Below are positions 36,901 through 47,902 of a stretch of 61,541 nt of DNA, piece by piece (the stretch's first letter is position 1; every line of letters starts with the position of its first letter). The translations under genes and the position numbers were made by a program. The notes beneath the pieces are model-generated. The model made no database searches, was not told the origin of the DNA, and was given only the letters and a program-made list of their open reading frames with translations. The stretch lies in the NCBI RefSeq assembly GCF_002999335.1, contig NW_020312157.1, positions 1 through 61,541 of the forward strand, written 5' to 3'. The DNA is from Cyclospora cayetanensis (taxonomy: Eukaryota; Apicomplexa; Conoidasida; Eucoccidiorida; Eimeriidae).

Positions 36901-38927
36901 CTTCGAAAGCTAATTCACTGGCTGCGAATATCTACAAGAAGCAGCTCGCGGAGATACATGCGGAGGCTTTGTACAGGGCTGGACAGTGGATGCAGGTAAG
37001 CTTGAGAACTCAATATCCTTTTCGTGACAACCCTGACACGCTCCGAGGACCATGCAAAATGTTTTTAATTCTCCAGCTTCAATCAATACCAACAGCCTCA
37101 TAATCCACAACAGACGAGAAGCACGTGAGGCACAAAAATCGATAGGTCTAGAACTTGTAGCTTCAAAACTGAAGCCATAGCCTAGGTCTGCCGCTGCTCT
37201 TGTCCTTTAGGAACAGGAAGATGGTAGAGCCCAACGTTCACGGGGTGAATTGGAGAGGCAGCAGCAGGGGGACTTGAAACAGGTGACTTTAGTGCTGCCG
37301 GTTCCCCTCTTGCTAGCCCTGCTGGTCCGGCACATTGTTGGCTGTCTTTTATCTTTCGGTTTTGTCCTACATGCCACAAGCTAGGTTCAACATCTAACGC
37401 ATCGATATAACTTTTTCTCCCGAGGAAGTGGATCAGCGGCTACCTGCCTCCTTTGTAATCTTTTGTGTTCTTTGTGCCACTGTTCTTGTACGCTCTCCGT
37501 GCTAACGCTGAAGTTTCGTGTGTGTCTGCAATATCTGGAAGGACAGTATGGTTTGCTGCTACTACTACTGCTATCGCTTGTTGGCTGCTGCTGACTTGTT
37601 GCTTGTGAATATTCCTTGCTTTTAGTGGCGTATTCTGTGTTGCTTACTAAATTGACCTTTGCAGGCCCAAAACCCCCTGAATGCGCCATGGTTATCGTGG
37701 AGTCAAGTGCGCCCCTACCTGCCTCCTGTGAGTCACGCAACTGCCTAGATGCCTATTCGCCCCTTCTCCATACACATTTTCAGCACCAGCCGGTTGCTTG
37801 TTTGGTAGCTCTCTCGTTCAAGAAGGGCTATTCTCTTTGTGTCTCTTCCTCCCGGTTGACTCAACGTCTATTCAATGTCTGGATGACTCTCTTGCCTAGA
37901 AAATTAACTTGGTACATACCGCTTCCGCCACCACGAACCCCCGTCTGGGGCTGACTGGTTACTTTTAGCACCTAATTGAGCATCTAGGCAAACAAGCAAC
38001 TAGCTGCAAAGGCAGAAGGGACTGTTGCTGGCGTATTAACATTTCTAGTGGAATCAGCAAGATTTGTGTTCCATGACCCCACAACACAATTTCTTCAAGC
38101 TTGTCATATCCTGCATCTCCAAAACGACCAGGCCAAAGACGTTTCTAGTTCCCAAAGGAGCAGTGGAGGAAGCAGTAACATAGTCAAATGCCGCTTATTC
38201 AGCAACAACAGGACGGTTGTCAATAAGACAGAGAGAGAAGACATTCGGCGGGTGCAGGAGAGACTGCTACAAAGCCGCACAATGCGACAACTTCTTCAGC
38301 AGACCCAAAGGGGCATCCAGAAGCTCTTTGAAGTGTTTGCCTGTGGCGACGCCCCCCAAAAGTTCCTCAACCAGAAAGCCTGGGCCCGCTTCTCACTATT
38401 TGTCAACTTGGCGCCTGCGCCTCAGATGGTCTGCTTCTTCAAGCAAGGTGCAGCTGTTGGTGTTCTTAGTGCTGGGATTGTCCGATCGGGCACAATTCTT
38501 AGTTATGCTCCCGACACGCCTATTACTGTAGTTGCACTGGTGGCTCCGGAGAGTTCGCATACTTTTATTTTGGTAGTCCACAGCTATTGCTCTTTGCGAT
38601 TGCTGCAGTTGCCGGAAGCCAGATGGACCTGGCGGCCTTCCAGGCGGCCCTTTTTCAATTAGCGATTGTACTACACGGGCTCGACGTCAAAGTGAGCTAC
38701 ACTAGCTGCATATGCAGTGCATGAAGTTGCCTCTGGAACAGTACCAGTACCCGTAACAGAAATATAGGCAGCAGCAACTCCTTTAGCAACTTCTAAACAC
38801 TAGGCGTTTCTCTATGAGGTGCCCATGTCGTTCTTAGAGTGCCAATGAGGAAACAGTGGGGCAATGCTTCTCTCGCCTGGCCACCCACTGCCATCTCGAC
38901 GAACCCAAGGCCTTGCGAGAAGGGTAA
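27988..38927 (+). CDS. Long multi-exon protein: CH-like, Gln-rich, ARM/HEAT-like and EF-hand-like regions
   Basis: Exons that fit GT-AG junctions: 27,988-29,164; 29,427-30,771; 30,828-30,892; 30,973-31,469; 31,705-31,865; 32,141-32,342; 33,051-33,159 or 33,183; 33,237-33,523; 33,636-34,083; 34,192-34,407; 34,752-34,879; 35,099-35,276; about 35,370-35,549; 35,605-35,796; about 36,235-36,424; 36,861-36,995; 37,211-37,282; 37,665-37,727; about 38,050-38,447; 38,609-38,692; 38,838-38,927. Phases match at most junctions but not at 31,865/32,141, 35,276/35,370, 35,796/36,235 or 37,727/38,050, so small exons or alternative sites are missing there. The N-terminal part resembles a calponin-homology fold, followed by a Gln-rich linker, ARM-like helices and two EF-hand-like segments. 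That mix suggests a microtubule or axonemal scaffold, by inference. It may instead be two genes, splitting at the TAG at 30,773. Confidence 0.6.
28105..28470 (+). other. Calponin-homology-like region of the long gene
   Basis: Residues about 40-160 of the predicted protein. The pattern is a VEALVSWG helix, an SGIGIAEVL segment, then KNWKHLWPYIGALGI followed by RGDAEAVGRLLDLI. This matches the NW..L...L..LGI.V....... GD...V..LL..I ending of CH domains in SPEF/SPATA4-type and other microtubule-binding proteins. The N-terminal half is atypical, so the call rests mainly on the C-terminal helices. Confidence 0.4.
30822..30854. repeat. Perfect 14-bp hairpin over a predicted splice acceptor
   Basis: AATAAGGCATAAAC (30,822-30,835) and its exact complement GTTTATGCCTTATT (30,841-30,854) flank a 5-base loop. 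The proposed acceptor AAG and the start of the 65-base exon at 30,828 lie inside the 5' arm. Confidence 0.85.
30973..33236 (+). other. ARM/HEAT-like helical region of the long gene
   Basis: Successive exons encode amphipathic helix pairs: VVLEALSRLLRQL; SFAAVRLLAAIGDTI; SRVSALLLLGTLSH; ALYEMISVAAERGCRVIASAI; and MLATLRFSLGNLTTLAE. The LGNLT element is typical of armadillo proteins, including ARMC2-like ciliary ones, but the match is too short to name a family. Stretches with no confident exon remain at 31,866-32,140 and 32,343-33,050. Confidence 0.45.
34192..35276 (+). other. First EF-hand-like segment of the long gene
   Basis: Exons 34,192-34,407, 34,752-34,879 and 35,099-35,276 join cleanly (phases 0, 2, 0). 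They read LLHYFRPVLVKLFYLLQ, then LTALPSILQAVGV, then LTLEEFEIFLCQIAF. The spacing of an F..L..LF helix, an L.L..L..FL...GV turn and an LTLEEFE...L...AF helix is that of paired EF-hand helices, but canonical D-x-D-x-D-G calcium loops are absent. Confidence 0.45.
38240..38927 (+). other. Second EF-hand-like segment and C-terminus of the long gene
   Basis: The exon ending at 38,447 reads GIQKLFEVFACG, then LNQKAWARFSLFVNLAP. The intron at 38,448-38,608 joins phase 1 to an exon reading SQMDLAAFQAALFQLAI, repeating the helix pattern of the first segment. A final exon at 38,838 reads ETVGQCFSRLATHCHLDEP and stops at TAA 38,925-38,927. Confidence 0.5.
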
Positions 38928-40757
38928 CAAGTGTTTGCAAGCCACACTGCTCTCCAGAAGGGTGGTTGCTTAGTCAGCGTTGCTGTGCTGCCTCGTGCTA
39001 ACTAGCAGCTGCTTGGCTAACAGCCTAGGCATTGCACTACCTCTGGAACAGCTTTGGGACTCTAATTAAAGACAGAGTCTGGTCCTCCTAAGCGACATTT
39101 ACTGGGAGGCCGCAACCCTCGAAGAACAAAGGGTACGTTGAACCACGCTCCTTTGTGGTGCGTCATGTGTCCCATCAGGCTCCATGCCTTTCAGACTTCC
39201 GGCAAGCAGCTACTGCCCTTCGAGCCGTTTGCCATCGACGGGCCGACCACCATGCTCGCCAAACTCGGGGGAGAGGTGGATACGTAGAAACCCGCACGTG
39301 TATCCAATGGCCACTAATATGGTTAGAACACGGCCTCGTCTGCTTTGGAAATGATTCGCTTATCCATTTGATACTTGAAGTAAGGCAAACAAGTCATCAG
39401 TGGGAGATGATATCTGGACAGCCGAATTTCCTACATACCTCACTGCACCGGGCTGAAACCATTTTTACTGGTTTCGTTTAGGGTGCAGCACCATTAATGG
39501 TGCCACCCACCACACCTAACGGTTCCACATACGCGACATCAAATCTGGTCCAACACAAAAACCTGTAGGCTGCGAGCGTTTAAACATTAGACATAAGACA
39601 TATACAATCCATGAAGCAAGAAACGAAACAAATATCTGTCTAAAGTTATTACTGAACCCCTCAAACACGTTTGCCTAGAGATCTTGCGCTGCCAAAAGTG
39701 ACCCCTCACGTGCCTATCCACGAGGGAAATCGCGCAAAAATGCTGTCCGCCGCAGTAGTTCAGTCCGCCGCCGCTCTGCCCACTAGACTGTGACTTGTCC
39801 CGCTAATGAAGGCCTACCCACCTCAGATTACCGTGGCCTTTGAAGTTCACAACTAAATACACACGCGAAAGCTTAATCAAGCAGTATCATGAGAAGGCAA
39901 GTGCTAAACCGCGAATCAACATAGTAAGAGCTCAATTTTTCACTGAAGGTGTAGCACCTCCCCCGAGTTGTACTCATGTAGGGTACTTATGTAGACTGGT
40001 TCAACTCCAACTAGACACTTCCCCATACTCCGCACTAATGCAAAAATTAAGCACATGTAGGGTCATTTTGCCACGCGCCACCGGCAACGTAGAACCAGCC
40101 CTACGATTGGACAACGCTTGCACATGCAATCCCCAAACTGTATAAACCTATTGGCTGGATGACAGCAACAGTTATGGACTATGATCTCTGCTTGCCACCC
40201 CGAAGGCGAAGCAGGACGGCCGCAGCACGGCACCGGCAACCCACGCACAAATTGGTACTTCAGTTTTATGCAGGGCCAGCAGCTTTGCACTCAGTCCCTC
40301 CTGTTTTTAGCGCAACTGCTGGGCAGAATTTGAGTACAGAGCACTACTTTTAGGCTTTGCGGCACCTACCTGCCGTACACTTGTTGAAATGGCACTGGCT
40401 AAGACAAATTGCACATTAAAGAGGTCCTGAATTGTGACCAAAAACGGGACTGGGGCTCCTCTAATGCACAGCCCTCCCTACAGCCTGCACATAAATGCTC
40501 TCTACACCACGGCTTTCTGTACTGACATGTACACATAAAATTATAATACACGCGTCTGTATGCGTATATCTGCCTGTATACAGATAAACTGAGAAACGAT
40601 GCTAATCATCCATTCGCGCACAAAAACGATCAGCAGTGAGAAGTGCTATCTTGAGCCTCTCCTTTCTACAGCTGTGTAAAAGAACAAAAAAACGTTAAAT
40701 TATAGCCGTAGATTTAGCCCACAACAGCCTCTCATTAAAAGCACTCGCCATGAATAA
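38928..40757. other. Convergent 3' flanks, possible retroelement scrap
   Basis: Lies between the ends of two convergent genes. Segment 39,130-39,320 resembles 10,810-10,940 of gypsy relic 1 in the same orientation: a TTTGTGGTGCGT...CCCATCA block, then a GGTGGATAC/GGTGAATCT...CCACAGC/CCAC block. The right end (40,490-40,757) is AT-rich and probably the HSP90 3' UTR. Confidence 0.35.
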
Positions 40758-43700
40758 TCACGACTTATCCGATCGTTCTTTCAGGTATCTATCTGCCTCT
40801 CTTCTCAGCAGCTCAATCATAGCCTTCGCAAAACCCCCAGGGTCCTCTAGCGAGTAGCCACCCTGAAGAGACGCCACTGCTAATAACTCCAGTGCCAACG
40901 ATTTGGCGCGTGCACTGGTGGGGTCAGACCGAACCTGAAAACAGCACAAATCTAATAACACTCCTTAAAATAAGTTATTTCACCACTAGCCCAAAACATG
41001 GCGAAAAGCACAATTGCTAAGAGAACTATGACAATTCTAAGTATGATACATGACAACCAGAGTACTGTCCAATTTGATCAATGCACAAGAGAATGTGAAA
41101 ACCCAGCATGTCGTCAAAAATGAATGCACGTCTGCTGCTTGCTCACACGTGCGAGACACTAAGAAGCGCTGCATGGATTTTAAAACAGCGGCCTCCCACA
41201 AATCGTCATCACGGAAATGGATAGTCAACTGCTCAGACTCTTCCTATGAAATACACAGTGCCCTTCTCGTTGCAAGAAAAGCTCGATATAAAATCTTATC
41301 CATCAGCGCAGGAAGCCAGAAAAACGCGCACACACACACCCATGCAGCTCACACCAAGGGCGTACACGACAAATGGTTCGGCAACAAATATCTGCTCAGA
41401 TTCTTCCGAATGAGAATTCATTATCCTCGTTTCTTGCGAGGCACTCATTATCTACTATCGGGCATCATTGCACAAAGCCATCGTACCGCCAACATTCGAA
41501 AAACATGCAGTGTCCGCAGTACATACATTTCACGGAAACGCAAAATACGTACGTATGATAAACTATGCCGATGTGCAAGCTGCGAAATCTTACATTGGCA
41601 AAAGGAAAAACCACCAACACAGTGGACGAACAAGAACGAAAAATCGCGGAACCCTAAGAACCATGAAAGTGTGCGTCATCCCGAATCACATACACACGGT
41701 TATGAGCTCCCCAGCTGATGCCCTCAGTTGCTACTACGATCAAGCAGTATAAGTGCACAAAACACATCGCCCTGGTGAAAGCTAGCTAACCATCATATCG
41801 AGCTGCTTGATGATGGGATGCGTAGGATTAATCTCCAGAATTGGTTGATTCAGGGACGCTCCAAACAATTTCTGTTCAGAGACACCTTGGGCAGCCGCCT
41901 GCTGCTGCATGTAGCGCTGCATCGTAGGGGACAGGCCCATTTGACCCTGAACTAAAACTGCGGGATGTGTCAGCAAGCGAGAAGATAAAACCACGTTGTG
42001 CACGCGGGGACCCAGCGTTTGCTGAAGCCACTCGACCAAGCTGAAGGCATACACACGGCGCATGGAAGACGCACGTTCTCACTGAATTAGCTCAATGTGC
42101 CATTGATCTCGGCGAAATACATCTAGACTATTAGTAAGCATGCGATAAAATGTTTAGGCACATACACGCTGGTGGATAGGACAGACGACCACCAGCAAAT
42201 CAATATGTCTACTCCCTCCAACACGTCACCCTTTTACTGTCGAGAGCAGCAAAGCCAAAGACAAATGAAACAGATTGACGCAGTGAGACTTGCATACACA
42301 CCACCGAGACCAATATACAAGTTCATTCCATTTCGAAACATAGAATACGAGACAATAGGAGTCACGTTTACATCCATCGAATTCCTTGAAACAAGTCTCA
42401 GGTGCGCGGCAGTGATTGCATTGGATTGCTCGGCTCCTGCGTGGGTTCGCTGATACGAAGGACAACGAGGCCCTTAACTGACACGCCAATCATCACCGAC
42501 TTGGAAAACAAATCAGACGAGTGCAATTGTAACTGCTATATATAAAAATTCGAATCAAGAGTGAACGCACAACGGGATCTGCCAGGGCAAAAAGGAGAAC
42601 AACACAGTGCAGAAGCTGTACAGAGAACCTACATACAAACTCGGCCAAATCTTTTCTGTAGGCGCAGAATTCCACCGGAAACGTAGAGTATAAAAGCCCT
42701 CCGCCCCCCCCAAAACCCACGAGGCACAAATCAAAGGGAACTGAACCGAAAGAAGAAAAAACGAGCATTTCTGATAGCGAGATTTCAGTCGGTAATTCCA
42801 GCTATAGCAAACTTCCTCAGGATCCCTAAGGAACTCAGATGCTAAAACTCATCAACGGGCCACCAGCATAAAACACAAAAAAACGCAAAGCACGATGTCC
42901 GAACCACCCATTACAACTAAGCACACGTATGGACGAAAGCAAACGATGCCTGAATGCTGCGTCAGAACGGCAAAAAACACGACTGCCGAAAACAAGTTTT
43001 TATACAAGGCGAAACATGCAATAGAAGCAATGATGAGGCGAGGCCCTGCACTGATTGACAGCTCCGCAGTCTGACATATGTGCAAATCGTGAAGTACATA
43101 CAAATGAATAAACCAATGTTCTCTAGCTTCATAGCCCAATGACAAGACTTGCAAAACTCCTGTATATGCTGTGTACGATATGTGGTATAATACTCGAAAT
43201 GTGTAAGCATACCCTCCGAGTTCAATTTTCTTCGTGGCAAAGTCGGTAGGTTCGAAGCGCTTCTGCTGTTCCGTCACTGTCGTCCCATCCGTTTTTTTTG
43301 CTTCCCCTCCCGCTTCGTCAGCGTCCAACTGGAGGTCAGCCTTGTTAATATCCACCACAGGCCACCCTTTGAACTGCGCAATGGCTAATGAAGCCAAGAA
43401 AAACTCGTCCAAGGGCTCAACCCCAAACAACACCTCGAACCCTCGAGCCTTCAGCCCCTCTAACGCGGGACTGTCGTCTGCGGCCCTCCTACTTTCAGCA
43501 GCCAAGTAGTATATTGCCTTCTGCTTCTTGGCGATGCTCCCGTCAGGCAGTGGTGGATGGCTTCCAGACTCGATGCTTCTGTTTCGGGTTTCGACGCGAG
43601 ATATATATTCGTCCAGTGTGGTCAAACCACTACGCGAATGAGACGAGTGAAGCTGCACGAGAGATGCAAGGGCTTCCTGCTGGTCGCGATCCTCAACTGC

Positions 43701-46700
43701 CCCAATCTGCAAAAATAGTAAAAAAGACGCTGACTCTTGCCACGAGATACAAACACGATGCCAGGGACAAAGAAAGGACATCAACCTTATGTAAGGTCAC
43801 GACAAGAAACGAACATTCCTTGCCACTACACGAAGACGACACCTGACACAGTATAGCATGCCACATCCTTTGGCTGCGTAACAACAATCGCGATATGCAA
43901 TTTGCGCAACAACCCATCTTTAATAAACATTTAGATTACATTACTAGTATTACCACTAGCAGACAGAGACCCCAATGCAGGGAGCAAACTCCTCGAAAAC
44001 ACCAAGGCCGGGGGACGGCCCACAGTTCGAAACAAATACACACACTATCAAGAAAACACAAGAACCATGAAGTGAGCACGAAAAGGAAATGAAGGAGCAT
44101 TAAAAACCTTTTATGCTCATTTAATGAGGTTTCTCAGTCGGTAATTCCAGCAAGAGCAATTTTCCGCATAGCCCGTAGGGCGCTCAGGAGCCACAAATCA
44201 TCAGCGAACCAACAACGCAATATTGATAAAGAATGACAACTAAAAGGGAGCAAGATGCAAGACCACGTACGCACGAACAAATGAAGACAAAGTCCAAGTA
44301 GGATAAAAATACAAAAAATGCAGCACGGCTTAGAAAATCGATTACCTTGAGATATTTTCCGTAGTTTTCCCAAAATCGGTTCCACTTTTCGCTTGATTGT
44401 TTCTTGATCGCCTGAATCATTTCGACTGCCTTGGCTGCAACTCTTTTGTGGACAATTCGCAACATCTGCGACTTTTGCAAAATCTCTCTCCCGACGTTGA
44501 GGGGAAGGTCGTCGGAATCTACAACACCACGAATGAAGGTCAGCCACCTGCAAAAAGCAAGATGAGTTCTTAATTAATGGAAGGTCTCTGGTTTGCTTGC
44601 CACGGCTGACGGATAGAGAAAATCCTGTCGAGTACGCACAGTTACTAGCCAAAGAACAGCGCGTTACAAGGTGGGAAACCAGCACGTGTCAACAAAGTAA
44701 TGCAGTTCCACTCGGGGAGCATAAAGAAAGATGACCCGGAAGCAACGTAGCACTGAAGCTTAGTCATGCGCGGTGGTACAAAAAGACAACTTCAGCAAAA
44801 TAACAGACACCACCCGAAGGGAATACCAGTATTTCTATTTGCTGTAGTTGCTTTAAATATGTAGTGACAGTACAGATGTCCTTAGCATAGTCTCAGATTC
44901 ACGGCGATACTTTCATAGGTTTGCTTGGCTCCCGCGTGGGTTCGTTTCTACGCAGGACAACAAGGGCCTCAATTGACACGCCGATCATCAAGGACTACAC
45001 ACCGCATCTCAACATTTCTTGAATGAGCCACGTACATAGGGATTAACACCAAGAAGAGACTATACACCAGTAGCAAAGATAACTGCAGGAAAATACAAAC
45101 GTTTTATACGTAAGACGGTATAATACTTAGCGGCCTTGATTCAGATGTGTAAAAATCGATTCCGGTACTCGCGCTGTCCTCAGAGAGCAGACAGGCCTCA
45201 GTAGAGGGAGCGAAATCATCCTTAACAGCCGCGCAGAAGAAAACATAAAGAACGCGGCGGGCAGCTCCGCCTTGAAAGAAATAGCGCTACTAGGCAGCCG
45301 CCATAATACAAAACACCACCACACGAAGTCAAACCGAGACGCCATAGGGCGCATAAAACACACCTGCACGTCTCGGCAATGCCACAGTCAAAGCTCAACG
45401 ACCTGAAGGAGAGACAGTCAAGATGCATGGAAATGTACCTAGGCACTGCCTCTTGAAATTTGTCGTTGATGAACACTCGACGAACGTATAGACGAATACC
45501 GCGAGAGTCCTCATCTGAGAAGACGAACAAAATTCTTCGAAAATTTCAGTTGATCAGGGAAACAGTAAGCAGCGTATCTTGTCTGCCTTCTGTGTTGCTC
45601 TTGTACGCATGAGTATTACATTTCTCGTGGAGACCACGAGTCACTCCTTTACGCTACACAGTGGTAAGGAACAAACGAAATTGGCGCATGTCGTCCCACC
45701 AAACATATTTCTGGAAAGCTCCCAAGGAAGAGAACCCGGAACGTAGAGGAGTGCTCTGAATGAGACCTGGCCCTCCACAGCCATGTGCAGAAATGCAAGG
45801 GGGTCATCATAGGCCTGCGAGAGCAACAGCGAAGGGCCAGCGCAAGCATTAAAGTATTGCAGACACACAGACTACTATCCGCTAAAGCACAAACCAGAAG
45901 CACGAGCGTTCATCACCGTGATTCAAGTGACCCAAAATCGCGTTTAATCGCCCATTAATTCCTGTCTCCACCTTCCTGCCTCTACCCAAAACCTCGGTTC
46001 CCTGTTACTCACGTCTGCCCCGTTCACCTCCTTCTATTTCCTACCTTAAACGTCGCCTTGTAGAAATCCACGTAGTCCTTTTCTCTTAGGGTTTCCTCAG
46101 GTCTTCGCCATATTGGCGGCTGAGTATTCAGGTGGGCCCATTCGTTGTAACGATTTGTCACAGTCTTAAACTTGGTGGCACCGCTTGTGGCCCCTTCTGT
46201 ATCCGGGACGCGCTCATATTCAACTCTCTCCCCCAGAAGGTAAATGGGCACAGAAAGGAATTCTGAGTATTTCTTAACCAAATCCTTTAACTTGTAATCC
46301 TCTAAATAGTCATCGCTGTCTTCCCGTAAATGCAAAACCACGCGAGTGCCCGTCCAAGGCTGCCGCAGCTGCTCTTCCAGTTGCGCATCCTGGTGCTCCT
46401 GCTGCTGCTCTCTCTCCTGCAGTGTGCGTGTGTGGGAAGTCTTTGATGCCTGCTGCTGCAAATTGCGGTGCAGCTGACACGTCTGCTGCTGCCACCTTTT
46501 CTGCTCCGCCACTGCGTCAAGTCGGTGCAACGAGAAGGTCTGGCCGCAGCTAGAGCTCCACCTCCAGACTTCCGGAAACTCTGAGGCGGCACCTTCTGCG
46601 TTCGGGGAGGACCAACGGGAAGATATAACTTCGACTTTTTCCGCCACCAGAAACGCAGAGTAGAATCCAACCCCAAACTGACCTATTAGATCGCTCGCAT

Positions 46701-47337
46701 TCCCTGGAGAGACGCCTGTCAAGTTTTGCTCTTTCTGTTGAAGTTGTTGTGCGAACTTGTACGTACCGGACTGCGCGATTGTGCCTAGGTGATCAATCAG
46801 CTCCTGCCGGCTCATTCCAATGCCGTCGTCCTCGACAGTCAAGGTCCCTGCGGCTTTGTCGGCATACACCCGAATAGAGCCCTTCCACGGAACTCCTTGC
46901 TTTTTACGCTGCTCTCCTTGCTGTTCAAGGAGCACTCGCTTTTTATCACAAGCATCTGCCGCGTTGGACACAAGCTCCCTAAGGAACACATCGCGATCAG
47001 TGTACAGGCTATGCACGATGATGTCCAACACCCGCTTTACTTCTGCCTGAAAGGGGAAACGCTCTCCTGCTCCTGCGGCTGCCGGTCCAGGAGAACAAGC
47101 TGTGTCCGCAACCGCATTTTTTTCAGCGGTGGTAGGGCAAGACTCGGAGGCCTTCAGGCAATGACGACTGCTGGAAGGGAGTATCCAGTTTGTCTTCCCA
47201 TCCCACTTGTTGCTGCCCCTGCTAAGTGGCAGCAACACGTGTCGTGAACTCACTTCCCTGAAAGCTTGGGTTGGAGGGATGGCCTGCAATACGAAGAGGC
47301 AGATAAGGAAATGCATAGAGACCCAGGCTACATTCAT
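40758..47337 (-). CDS. HSP90: Organellar HSP90 chaperone, probably apicoplast-targeted
   Basis: Seven exons in minus order: 47,337-46,045, 45,814-45,700, 45,514-45,439, 44,547-44,346, 43,706-43,213, 42,040-41,791, 40,934-40,758. All phases agree, giving about 868 residues. Residues 1-26 are a hydrophobic signal peptide and ~27-92 a leader. The ATPase domain follows: ELVSNAADA (121-129), VEDDGIGM (168-175), GTIAQSGT (185-192), IGQFGVGFYSAF (218-229). The middle domain has LPWELSRNMFDEDSRGI across the exon 2/3 junction and NVGREILQKS. The C-terminal domain retains LEINPTHPIIKQL and the end helix SLEDPGGFA. There is no KDEL or MEEVD, which argues against ER or cytosolic HSP90; signal plus leader points to the apicoplast, with mitochondrial TRAP1 the alternative. 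A Gln/Glu-rich insert of ~60 residues (about 268-327) interrupts the ATPase domain. Introns reach 1.2 kb and carry repeats. Confidence 0.93.
42418..42505 (+). repeat. Intron-borne repeat, type A copy 1
   Basis: Lies in the 1,172-bp HSP90 intron. It aligns with 44,922-45,000 in the same orientation: TCCTGCGTGGGTTCG versus TCCCGCGTGGGTTCG, AGGACAACGAGG versus AGGACAACAAGG, and TGACACGCCAATCATCA versus TGACACGCCGATCATCA. Confidence 0.8.
42784..42860 (+). repeat. Intron-borne repeat, type B copy 1
   Basis: TCAGTCGGTAATTCCAGC is identical to bases near 44,135-44,152. It is followed by diverged text with shared TTCC, GGAGC/GGAAC and AAATCATCA/AAACTCATCA-type words. Confidence 0.7.
44132..44205 (+). 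repeat. Intron-borne repeat, type B copy 2
   Basis: Lies in the 639-bp HSP90 intron and pairs with 42,784-42,860 through an 18-base identical core, same orientation. Confidence 0.7.
44922..45000 (+). repeat. Intron-borne repeat, type A copy 2
   Basis: Lies in the 891-bp HSP90 intron and pairs with 42,418-42,505; roughly four of five bases agree over about 75 bp. Confidence 0.8.
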
Positions 47338-47902
47338 TTTGTCGGACCGATTTCTCCGAGTAAGCCCCCGGTACCACCAGGGTGCAGGAGTGCCTGCCCA
47401 TTTACCGTCCTAATCGAAAAAGCCCACGGTAAACCTATGCTCATACTTGTGTGCATCGCTCCTGACTGTGGGGCAACGCGCCCCTCCCCGCAAACCGCGC
47501 AGACCCTTGAGAAGAGCCAGAAGAATATCGATGAAGATTCAAGATTTTGTTAAAGTCTACAGATAATAGGTGAAGAGGGGATCTGCGCAGTACAAACAAA
47601 AAGCTGAGTGCAGCAGGACTGGTGGGAAAAGTGATCCCGGAAGTCCCCGCAGCAAAAGGGGCCGAGGTTGCTGCCGCGGCAGCCGCAGCAGCCGCAGGAG
47701 CAACAGCAGCCGCAGCGGCAGCAGCCAGATCTTCCCCCGGCTCCCTGGTGCTCATGAATAGGCCTTGACTTGTGGTTTTCGTAGGGGCTTACAGTGGCCA
47801 CTCTTCAGGGTGAGGGTTCGTAAGCTTCCCACTGCTGCTGCGAGAGAGAGGCTTAACCGAAAAGCAGCGCAAGCCCGACAGTCGCTGCTACCCTTCGCCA
47901 CA
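47338..47902. promoter_or_regulatory. Divergent intergenic region between HSP90 and eIF1A
   Basis: 565 bp separates the two outward-facing start codons, so both promoters and 5' UTRs must lie here unless a 5' exon was missed. A GC-rich (GCA/GCC)n tract at about 47,665-47,735 sits near the middle. No TATA box is obvious. The Ala-rich and Arg/Ser-rich frames across the tract are repeat by-products. Confidence 0.6.

Noticed and set aside
41050..41718. 222-codon plus-strand frame
   Set aside because: It lies within the last HSP90 intron, lacks any motif, and is Lys/His/Thr-rich as expected from AT-rich intron sequence.
43388..43846. 152-codon plus-strand frame
   Set aside because: Antisense shadow of HSP90 exon 5.
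46789..47247. 152-codon plus-strand frame
   Set aside because: Antisense shadow of HSP90 exon 1.
47441..47801. Ala-rich and Cys/Gly-rich frames upstream of eIF1A
   Set aside because: They come from reading the (GCA/GCC)n tract in different frames and have no splice or homology support.
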